Shown one piece after another: positions 55,816 to 64,000 of a DNA stretch of 64,000 nt. Made by a program: the position numbers and the translations under genes. Source of the stretch: Tubulanus polymorphus (taxonomy: Eukaryota; Nemertea; Palaeonemertea; Tubulaniformes; Tubulanidae); the NCBI RefSeq assembly GCF_964204645.1, contig NC_134025.1, forward strand, positions 19,436,001 to 19,500,000, in the 5' to 3' direction. The first letter of the stretch is position 1. Every line of letters starts with the position of its first letter. Under the pieces are notes generated by a model. It made no database searches. It was given only the letters and a program-made list of their open reading frames with translations, and was not told where the DNA came from.

Positions 55816-58800
55816 TTAAGTATTTTCTGGGATTGAGTTTCCTTAGCTTAAGTGCCAATGAAGTCTGTGTGAAAGTCCCTGTTGAAATATACTACATTGT
55901 AGGCTACTTACTAATGTATCGGTCATTCTGCTGAAAACGTTGAATTCTGACCAGGACAAAATGAAAATTTTCATGAGGAGAAATTGATGTGAATTACTTT
56001 GCCTGTGGTAACAGATGATATAGCTATACTAAATATATGTTTTGCCAAGCTTAAATGTCTTTTGTTGGGTAAATATTTGCTTTTGAATTCGGACAGAGGA
56101 CTAAATTTGTCATTCCTGTTGCGGGACACCTAGGGTAAAAGTCGATATGTTATTCATAATATTTTCCTGAATATTTCGTGGATTATTAAAAGATTACATG
56201 AGTGATATATCATGCAAAAACAAATCTTAAACAGTCCAGATAACTTGAAGAGTTCAGGAAACAAAACAAAAATTAGAAAAATCTTATTTCAAGGACACAA
56301 AAATTCTTGTTTTTTCTTTTTTATAAGTTGAGTATTCTCCATTTCTCATTTTCAGATCCTTGAAAGTAGTTCGAACAATATTTCAAATGCAAAAAACACA
56401 ATTCATTTTGAAATCTCTAAAAATTATAACAAAAGTTATAACCAACGGGAATGACATCAGCATATTAATAGGAATGACCTGTCATTCCTGTTACAATTTC
56501 TGTTACGGTACATGCAGATGTACAAATGGTTACTAAATTGAGGGAAAGTGCCTACCAGAGGAAGAAAAGTAAATGCAGGTTAGCCTTCATTTTGTATAGC
56601 CTACTGGGGCATTGATTCAGTAAGTGGAGGATTGTGTCATTCCTGTTACCATTATGTCCTGTTACGAATGCTAACTGTAACAGGAATGACTGTAAAAGTA
56701 ATGACAAAACGTCCTTTCAATATCAACCACGTGCTTATTTATATGCATTCCTAGAACTGAAAATAGTAATTTACTTCATCTTTAAACCTCCAATTAAGAA
56801 AGATAATTTCACAGTCTGATAAAGTAAGGCTAGTTCTCATAAAATAGCGTAACAGGAATGACTCAGAAAATGTTTACACTTAAAAAAATCACAATCTAAC
56901 CTGGAAAATGAACAGTCAACAGTTTGAAACTACCGCTATTTTCAGTCATGTGATACTGTTTGCTCCCATGCATCATCTTTCATTCAGAATATTAATCAAT
57001 CACAACATAAACAATGTGTTTTTACTTACTGAGTGCTTGGTAACAGGAATGACATGAAAATTGGAGACAGAGCTAATTGTTATTTTTTCTCCATTCTGCG
57101 GAGGAAATAAGTTGAATGAATTGATTTCCAGATTAACCTGATAATAAGCTTTTAGAAAATATATAGTTTTACCATCTACCAATGAATTCAATGAAAGTTA
57201 TAATATGCGAAATAGAATGAAGTCAAGGTGGAGACAGTGCATTTCAAGCAAAAATCTCATTTTTGATGATAATAATGATAATAATTATTATATACTGACA
57301 TGATTTTTTTTTTAAAAATCAGCTTGAATGTGTATTCAATCAGAACAAACATTTCTCAATAAGAATATTTGTACATAATTTTTTTGAAGGGAGACCAGTT
57401 TTCAACGTTTACGGGAGAATGACCAGTATAATTTCTCTAAATTGATATTGGAGCTGACAATATCAGCATAAGTTGGAAATAATTAAGAAGCCTACTGATA
57501 CATGTATTGCTTGAAAACGGGTTTTCTGTAATCATCTGTTTCATAAACATATGTACATGTATTAATAGGTGATATCAAATTCCTTAAAAGTTCTTGATTT
57601 GAGTGAATGTGAAGTGACAGATACTGGCTTGCTCAAACTTTCCAAGTGTCAGAATATTAGAAAGATTGATTTGAATTCAGCAAAGTCATCTCGTGATGAT
57701 GTCACATCAGCTGGTCAGTATATTCCCTGCTTTTGCCAATTGTTAATCGCAAATGAGCCAGTTGCTTGAAGATTGTTCATTTTGGCTGAGCTGATTGAAT
57801 TTGAGTCGAAAGTTGAATTGGTTTTTCAATCATTGAACTCCAAAATCACCGAAGAATTTTTTACCTTGGTTACAGCAGACAAAGGTTTAAATGAAATTAA
57901 ATTTTTGAATTTAAAATAAAGATTTTGATATTATCCCTGAGGCTTGATATGGTCCATGAATATTTGAATGAAATAGGATATCTCAGAAACGGGATAAATT
58001 TTACGTGTCATTAAAGTGTTGATTCTACTTATATAGGTGTTATCCATGTTGCACATTGCTGTCCATTGTTAGAAGTTGTTTATTTGAGACGTTGTACCAG
58101 TTTAACAGATGAAGGTGTAGAGGTTTTAGCCGCTAACTGTCCTCGACTTCGTGAACTTAATATTGGCGGTGTTTGTTTACTCACAGACAGGTCACTCGAT
58201 GCTTTGGGACAACATTGCCGACATCTCAGTTCTCTCAACATCTCAAAAGCAAATGTATGTGCACGGTGAGCCTTGTCTGTGCTTGGTGAAATACATGTGC
58301 AGTAAACCTTGCCTGACTGGGACATAGCTAATTCGGACTTAAGATTAACTCGGACTTAACTACGCAATCATTTTCTGACTTCCATATGTATTTTTAGAAC
58401 TGAAGACTCGGACCAATTTTGCCCGATACAGTTTTTCAGTGAGTTAGTCAAGGTTTGCTATAGCATGATTTACTTTTCAAACTAAGGGACAGGCATATTT
58501 GAATATGTTAAAATTCCCTGATAATGAACCTGAAGTAAGGCCTATGGTAACTGAAATTTATGGGCTAATCGTAAAGCTAACATACATCGACAAAGCGACT
58601 GGAGACAACTAGTTGCTAATGAACATCGTAAATTTAGTAAAAACCAGCAAATGCGCGGCTAATGCCAGTCGCTAGGTCCATACCGCACATATCGACAGCA
58701 ACTGAGATGTTTTTTAGCAAATATTCTTGAGGGCATCACAAGTCACTGACAAATAGCTTTGTTTTAGTCAGTTACAACCATGTGTTGTTGGTTATGGAGC

Positions 58801-60500
58801 GCTCACATCGATGGATATGAGAGCAACTGAGTACAACTAGTTGCTCAAAAGTAGAACATGGGCAACTGGCTGGAACTGGAGATAGATGGACGCTAACCAG
58901 TCATAAGCTCGCTCACATCGACAAATTCGAGCAACTGATTGTATCCAGCCAGTTGCTCTCATGCGCCCAAAACTGCCCGGCAACTAGTTGTCTCCAATCG
59001 CAGTGTCGATGTAGGCTAGGCTTCATACCCTTTCGGTGGGGACTATCTTTATTGATTATGAATTCTACATGGAAAATTTATTTTCCTTTGTTTTGACTTA
59101 AATTTCAAAATCAATTTGAATGCGCTTCTAATGAGGCAAGGCCCATAAAACTAATATCGTTTATGAAACCAGTAGTAAGAGCTACCAGAAAATGTTCAGT
59201 TTACAAAGTTAGAACATCTGGTTGAACAACCAGTGACCTAGATCTTGAGGTTAAATTTAGGTCACGTATATGTTTACATGATCTAGTTTTGCTACCATCA
59301 TAAAAACATTGCTACATGATATATGATATACCGTATTTTCCGGCCAATAAGCCGACTCGGCCAATAAGCCGAGGGCAGTTTTTTAGCCTAAAATACATGG
59401 ATTTCATAAAGCTTCGCCCAATAAGCCGAGGCCCTTCATCAGAGATTTTAATTCACTGATTTGTCAATTAGTTCGTCTTAATTGACGATTTAAGAGGCTG
59501 ACAGTAGCGCCCGTCGATGTGTGAGAGTGCTGTGTATACTATCATCGCCGAGTGACTGTGCTATATATAGACTCACTCAGCTGATTACTATACACACAGC
59601 CATACACGCAGTACGCGGCTCACTGCTGATTTGCATATATACTAATGTATGAACTGACACGTGGTAGTACGATGAACTCGCGCGTTATATAAATGTATAC
59701 CATTGCCGCTGTGCGGTGATGGAACAATCAAAGTAAAAATAAAATAGTTCAAAATAGATTATAATTGGTAGTAAATAATTACCTCAAATAAATATCGACC
59801 ACTTTTCTTGATTTTGACGATCATTGAGAGCATTAGAGTGGCATAGATCGGGAAGTGATTTTTTATGTCAGATCGTATCCGCCCAATAAGCCGATCACGA
59901 TATTTTGGGTAAAAATCTGAGGCTAGAAAATCGGCTTATTGGCCGGAAAATACGGTAACTTGTGTGTAAAAACTTGCCAGTACATGTATTAGTTCAGGAA
60001 TAATTGGATAATGATAATTTCAAGTTATATTTATAGGCCATTCAAATACTTCAAAAACTAGATTACCTAGATAACCAGTACCACAAACAGAAACAAAAAG
60101 AAAACATTCTCTCAGAGTGACAGGTTCATCCCTGGAGCTGGTAGCATTGAGAATCATTTTCAATGTAAATTCAAAGACGTGTCCTACGAATGATGTCTTG
60201 AGAATCAATGAAAATCAAGATTAGACTGATACTAGAGGTTGAATCAGTCATTTAGTTTACCACTAGTAAAGTATTAAAAGGATCAAACTTCGGTCATGAG
60301 CTTGATCATGATCTAGGGCAATTAGTTCTAGGTCCAAACCAAAATTATTTATGTCTTAGTATACATTTATGTCTTAGTATACATTAAAGAGGCTCTATCA
60401 ACATTGTGTGGCTACCTTTTTGTAGTTATTTTTTCTTTCAAAGGTGACGGATGAAGGTATAATGAACTTTGTGATGGGCTGCGGTGCTGGATCTCTCAAG
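55683..60500 (+). CDS. AMN1-like: AMN1-like leucine-rich-repeat protein, partial (first and last exons missing)
   Basis: Four exons were found: 55683-about 55815, 57569-57713, 58037-58254 and 60444-60500. They read SVESLVKCSPRYIDDISILP / VISNSLKVLDLSECEVTDTG / CTSLTDEGVEVLAANCPRLR / VTDEGIMNFVMGCGAG. This follows human AMN1 (258 aa), from about residue 15 to 200, with the cysteine-containing LRR pattern (L..L.L..C..LTD.G...L...C) of FBXL/AMN1 proteins. Yeast Amn1 antagonises the mitotic exit network; the animal protein is little studied. The C-terminal LRRs (expected LEEIHMGHC-type) are not in the remaining 3.5 kb. Exons 2-4 join in phase (1, then 0). The exon 1-2 junction lacks a GT exactly where needed. 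Confidence 0.82.
56109..57053. repeat. Dispersed 14-base motif GTAACAGGAATGAC in both orientations
   Basis: GTCATTCCTGTT[A/G]C or its inverse occurs at 56109, 56481 (within the palindrome AGGAATGACCTGTCATTCCT at 56470-56489), 56636, 56677, 56849 and 57040. Partial copies lie near 56448 and 56656. The sequence between copies is not repeated. It lies in the AMN1-like intron. Confidence 0.75.
57569..57713 (+). CDS. AMN1-like LRR exon
   Basis: The acceptor is 'tgtattaatag', phase 0, and the donor GCTG|gtcagt, phase 1. It encodes VISNSLKVLDLSECEVTDTG then LLKLSKCQNIRKIDLNSA and DDVTSAG. It aligns with human [20 protein letters not shown] and the NASKGNRVSVTSEG segment. Confidence 0.85.
58037..58254 (+). 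CDS. AMN1-like exon with two LRRs
   Basis: The acceptor is 'tacttatatag' and the donor GCAAAT|gtatgt. It encodes VIHVAHCCPLLEVVYLRRC, TSLTDEGVEVLAANCPRLRE, LNIGGVCLLTDRSLDALGQH and LSSLNISKAN. 218 bp, phase 1 to 0. The antisense ORF is a shadow. Confidence 0.88.
58575..59022. mobile_element. TIR element with CAACTAGTTG ends (about 450 bp)
   Basis: The left TIR, CATACATCGACAAAGCGACT followed by GGAGACAACTAGTTGC, is mirrored at 58969-59012 with four or five mismatches. The interior repeats 'gcaact[g/a]' phrases. Superfamily undetermined. In an AMN1-like intron. A related fragment may lie at 39538-39715. Confidence 0.6.
59331..59955. mobile_element. TIR element CCGTATTTTCCGGCCAATAAGC, TA target
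   Basis: The 625 bp ends in CCGTATTTTCCGGCCAATAA and its exact inverse, flanked by TA on both sides (59329-59330, 59956-59957). 'ggccaataagccga' also recurs just inside each end. No transposase frame. Part of the interior (59590-59750) resembles 21290-21490. A TA duplication fits Tc1/mariner-like or other TA-targeting superfamilies. Confidence 0.75.
60444..60500 (+). CDS. AMN1-like short LRR exon
   Basis: 57 bp, phase 0 to 0, with acceptor 'ctttcaaag' and donor AAG|gtaaac. It encodes VTDEGIMNFVMGCGAGSLK, matching human VSDSGVIALVSGPCAKKLE. Too short for ORF detection but supported by homology on both sides. Confidence 0.8.
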
Positions 60501-60717
60501 GTAAACGATGATAGAGTGCTATGTGGTGTTCATAAACTCTGTATTCTTGGTGACAGTGGAGCAATTAAATGGGTTTTATCAAAAATAAACCAATTTCTTG
60601 ATTAACTGGTCACATACCATGAATGTTCATAAACAATATCTAATTACGATATTGTAGATCATAAAGTATTTCTTCACATTTTCCAAATTCAGAAATAGCT
60701 TATTCAATATTCAAATT

Positions 60718-61130
60718 TTTAGTGGGTGGGTTAAGAGCAAAAATGGGGTGTTGACTTCAAGTCATGCTACAAAAGTCCCCTTTTGCACAGAGTTACCATA
60801 GGGTGATAGGAAGATAATTATCCAGACACAAGCCAGATATTTAATACCATACTATCCAAATTGGTAAATATATGTACAGTATTGGCTCCACTTGCCTCAG
60901 ATCTTACAAAACCAATTAATTATCTTCCAGGTATCTGAAGTATGGGCCAGTCTGAGCAGGGATGGGTTTTTATTGCGATGAACTAGAGTAATAAAACTAT
61001 TAGTGATCTTTGTAGAATAGTGGGTGGGTTAAGTGACTTTTGACTTCAAGTCATGCTACAAAAGTCCCCTTTTGCACAGAGTTACCATAGGGTGATAGGA
61101 AGATAATTATCCAAAGACACAAGCGAGATC
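60718..61130 (+). repeat. Direct duplication of about 110 bp
   Basis: 'tagtgggtgggttaag' through 'cataggtgatagg'-type sequence at 60719-60834 repeats at 61018-61130 nearly unchanged ('cttcaagtcatgctacaaaa', 'gtccccttttgcacagagtt', 'aggaagataattatcca'). Confidence 0.85.
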
Positions 61131-61149
61131 ACCCCTTATATATAAAATA

Positions 61150-61845
61150 TGGCGTTTTTAAAAATGGCCGCCACCGCCATAACTGAAAATCTTATTTTCG
61201 ACCATAACTTTGCAACCAAGTGACCTACACTAGTAAAATCGCTGTCTTTGCCCACTAAATCATGGTCAACCAATCAGATGACTTCACGCTCATTCCATTT
61301 TGACAAATGATTTGGCCTTTCCAAGATGGCCGCCGCCACCATTAACAGAAATAACATTTTTTATTATAAATTTGGAAACAATTGACCTACACTAGTAAAA
61401 TCGATGTGTTTACCCACTAAATCATGGTCAACCAGTCAGATGACATTATGCTTATTCCATTTTGACCAATGATTTGGCCGTTTTCCAATATGGCTGCCGT
61501 CGCCATTATCAGAAATTACATTTTCGACCATAACTTTGCAACCAAGTGGCTTAGACTACTAAAATCAATGTCTTCACCCAGTATACCACGGTCAACCAAT
61601 CAGATGACATTATGCTCATTCACTTTGGACCACTGATTTGGTCAGTTTTCAATATGGCTGCCGCCGCCATTATCAGAAATCACATTTTTCAATATGAATT
61701 TGGAAACAATTGACCTACACTAGTAAAATCGATGTCTTTGACCACTAAATCATCCTCAACCAATCAGATGACATTATGCTCATTCTGATATCTGATATCT
61801 TCTCCATTTTCTGTATTATTGCTACTGCCATTATTGGAAATAACT
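61150..61845 (+). repeat. Tandem repeat of about 163 bp, four and a part units
   Basis: Units begin near 'atggc[c/t]gccgccgccatta' and contain 'tttgcaaccaagtg', 'cctacactagtaaaatcg', 'cactaaatcatggtcaacca' and 'atcagatgacatta'. The last unit is truncated. No ORF spans units. The frame at 62029-62247 downstream is unrecognised and probably spurious. Confidence 0.85.
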
Positions 61846-62799
61846 TGGTGAAGTATTAACTAATTGACGTGTTTCACCAACGTCGTTAAAAGTAAGGTGT
61901 AAAAAGAAATATGTTGATGTTATTTCATGATGCGGTCATTCTTGTTGAAAATGTAGATTTAAAACATGTACCTCTTTTGAAAACAAAATTGAGTTCCATA
62001 ATATTTAAAACCGTTTATTCTATTTAAATTGGCCGCTGAAGATCAGTATATCAACTTTAAAGACAGGGGCGTAGCCACCGGTGTGACAACTGCGACATAT
62101 GTTGCACCAATAATTGAAAAACCCATTTTGCTAAAACGTCATAATAAACATTATTCTGTATTTACATGGGGGGAATCAAGTTCTTTTGAAGATGTCAGTG
62201 GTGCTAATACGGAGGCGTTGGTAGTGCACTTGAGATTTTCGGTGTAGGCCACATCCAACCCAGTGACTCCAGCGAGTTTTGTTTATAGTGTTAACAGTAT
62301 CACATCTGGACCATGCACCTGATCTCACAGTATCAAAGTTGCCGAATTCAGAAGATTTTTTTCATATCACTTTAGAGCGACTCAAACCGGTATTCTTCTG
62401 GTTATATTTCACTGATTCTGTAGGTGCTTTTTGTTCATGAAAAATGGACCATAATAAGGGATTTGACCAAAAAAATTCTGCTCAAGTGCCGAGACATGGA
62501 AACCGAGAAAACCGAGAGAGTACCGGTATTGATGTACAATAAGCTAACATTAGTTTACTATTCATCAATATATGGTCAAGGGCAGATCCAGCCTACCAGT
62601 TGTATTGAGGGGTACTCAGGTTTGCCCTTCTATTTTTCTAGTTTGTGATTTTGACAGGCTATTGTACTAACATAAATGTTTTATTCCGGGCTAGTATTCT
62701 GGAAGTAGTATAGAAAATGGTCTAAATGAATCTAAACGAAAATAATTAACTTCAAGGGGGATAGACTTTATGCCCCAAATATGCATCTCAGAGCCTTGA

Positions 62800-63120
62800 A
62801 AAATCAAAATTTTCTGGGGGTGTGCCCCCAGGTCCCCCGTTTTGTGCTATGATATAGTTGCCCTTCCAGTTCAGCAGGACTCAGAAATCGCTCTGGGATA
62901 GTGAAACATCTGGATCCGTCCCTAGACCAAAGATAACCTTAAAGGCATTATATTATCTACAGAAAAATTATTCAAATATGAGCTCTCATAGCCATCAGAA
63001 CGCATCTCAGACGTTTTAATGTTCAAAATTTTCTTGGGGGAGGGCCTCCAAACCCCCCTTCTAGACATCGCGCCTTCGGCGCTCGTTTGGATGTGCGCTC
63101 CAGATTGTCGCACCATTGAA
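62800..63120. repeat. Two G-run repeats of the 'gaaaattttg' family
   Basis: 62806-62842 ('caaaattttctgggggtgtg' then 'cccccaggtccccc') and 63024-63090 ('caaaattttcttgggggagg', 'cgcgccttcggcgctcg'). These are related to 3395-3480 and 11335-11420. Elsewhere in 61846-63275 nothing is recognised. Confidence 0.55.
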
Positions 63121-63267
63121 TTTTAGGTGGCTGCGCCCCTGAAAGAGCAAATGCCATCAAAATAGAATATTGTGTAAAATTCATTTTCAAATGTGATGTA
63201 TTCTCACATATCAAATATGGAACTGTATCCTAATTTGAACCGTAGGAACTCCGAATATTTAGTGAAA

Positions 63268-63310
63268 CTTACTTGTTAGCTTTCGCCTGTTTCTACAGGC
63301 TTGATCACAC
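63268..63310 (-). ncRNA. Hammerhead-like fold overlapping the Penelope-like C-terminal codons
   Basis: On the minus strand GTGATCA is followed by AGCCTGT-AGAA-ACAGGC, a 6-bp perfect stem with a short loop, then GAAAGC. This has the CUGANGA / stem II / GAAA order with the first box degenerate. The same bases encode VIKPVETGES, so protein tail and RNA fold overlap. Confidence 0.45.
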
Positions 63311-64000
63311 TGATGATGTCACTGCTGACGTCATCCGGGATTCCGGTCTTCCCTCGAGAATCAGCTGTGTGTGTGCCCCCCTCCCTAGAAGGGGACAGCA
63401 CGTTCCAGACGGCCGGGAGATGAAAACGGCCCCCGTCTTTGTTGAGAGAAGGGTGCAATGTACGGATGTGGATTGCTTCTTTGACACCTCTCTCAAACCA
63501 TCTGGGTTCAACACCGAGAATCCTAACGTTGTCAATGTCAACTGTGTGACCCGGTTGGTCGACATGAAGGTGTTTCGACACCTCTGACGGCTTCGACACC
63601 TTCGACAGCTGGGGCGTCTGTGTTCCCCGAATCTGGCTCTTAAGGATCGTTCGGTTTCACCTACGTATGAGTCACTACACTGTTCGCACTTGATATGATA
63701 CACCGGACTCACTACTCTCGATTTATCCAGTTTGTCCTTAGGTCTAACCAAAATCTGCCGTAGATTGTTCATGGGTTTGAAGAACACCGGTACTCCGTAT
63801 CATTTCATAACCCGACGTAACTGTTCTGAGGTACCCTTAATATATGGTATCACGACGGGAGCGACTTTCCGCCTTTCGGATTGTGTAGCTTCCTTAGTAT
63901 TATTAGCCGGTTTGCATAGGTTCGGTGACATGATCCAGGCAGGATAGTCGTTAAAACTCAGAGCCTTCTTTACATGGTTGACCTCCTCTAACTTATCCAC
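63276..64000 (-). pseudogene. Penelope-like element, C-terminal part, degenerate, runs off the right edge
   Basis: Minus strand, from the edge inward: EEVNHVKKALSFNDYPAWIM, SERRKVAPVVIPYIKGTSEQ, LRRVMK, an in-frame TGA (63800-63802), YGVPVFFKPMNNLRQILVRP, then the GIY-YIG endonuclease SPVYHIKCEQCSDSYVGETE with RARFGEHRR. A frameshift near 63600-63640 leads to SEVSKHLHVDQPGHTVDIDN and PSLNKDGGRFHLPAVWN, ending PVETGES-stop at 63276. The order (linker, FKPxNxLRQxLVRPKD, VYxIxC...YVGET, KHL, LNxDxG) is that of Penelope-like elements after the RT domain. The stop and frameshift make it inactive. Confidence 0.88.

Noticed and set aside
62029-62247. 72-aa ORF as the missing last AMN1 exon
   Set aside because: It has no LRR pattern and no similarity to the expected C-terminal segment.

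Overview
This is AT-rich eukaryotic DNA from a metazoan. Its genes are split into short exons by GT-AG introns, and its introns and intergenic DNA are packed with transposon debris. Three genes can be read by joining exons in consistent phase and comparing them with animal families: a ZNF318-like matrin-type zinc-finger gene (+, 4308-29444), a NUDT18-like Nudix hydrolase (-, 40151-45902), and an AMN1-like leucine-rich-repeat gene (+, 55683-60500, continuing past the window). A fourth, unrecognised two-exon reading frame (+, 46084-47930) starts about 180 bp from the NUDT18-like gene in divergent orientation. Penelope-like elements, pearl/HINE-like elements and large palindromic satellites suggest a marine invertebrate, perhaps a mollusc or other spiralian. 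That placement is inference only.

Layout. 1-4307 holds repeats: a pearl/HINE-like copy, an interspersed repeat called B here, and a 1.25-kb foldback. 4308-29444 is the ZNF318-like gene: one 2.6-kb SR-rich exon, an 11.7-kb intron, two small exons carrying zinc finger 1, an 8.1-kb intron, the zinc finger 2 exon, and a 2.2-kb last exon. The first large intron holds a repeat B copy split by a Harbinger-like MITE with a TTA target duplication. It also holds a Helitron/Helentron-like element (13127-18272) that contains reverse-transcriptase debris, about 70 copies of a 31-bp palindromic satellite, and a pearl/HINE-like insertion. The second large intron holds a three-level nest of repeats and a tRNA-derived SINE. 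29445-40150 is downstream and intergenic DNA with MITEs and a second Helentron-like copy, which contains a TIR element built on a 34-bp minisatellite.

40151-45902 is the NUDT18-like gene, with a dead Penelope-like fragment in one intron. 46084-48248 is the unknown frame, with a third Helentron-like copy in its intron. 48249-55682 is intergenic: a complete pearl/HINE-like copy, several nested inverted repeats, and a 688-bp foldback filled with GGCGCC-type palindromes. It ends with a Penelope-like 3' tail carrying a hammerhead-like core. 55683-60500 is the AMN1-like gene, whose first intron repeats a 14-base motif in both orientations and whose later introns hold two TIR elements. 60501-63275 holds tandem repeats. 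63276-64000 is the 3' end of a degenerate Penelope-like element on the minus strand.

The host genes are unrelated in function: nuclear RNA or chromatin factor, nucleotide sanitation, and mitotic-exit or ubiquitin-linked LRR adaptor. They do not form a pathway. The strongest non-textbook signal is structural. Two elements share the terminus GGCCCTTATCAGCCACCATA but enclose completely different palindromic satellites, and a third TIR element carries a minisatellite resembling its own terminus. All exon joins are by eye and no alignment was run.
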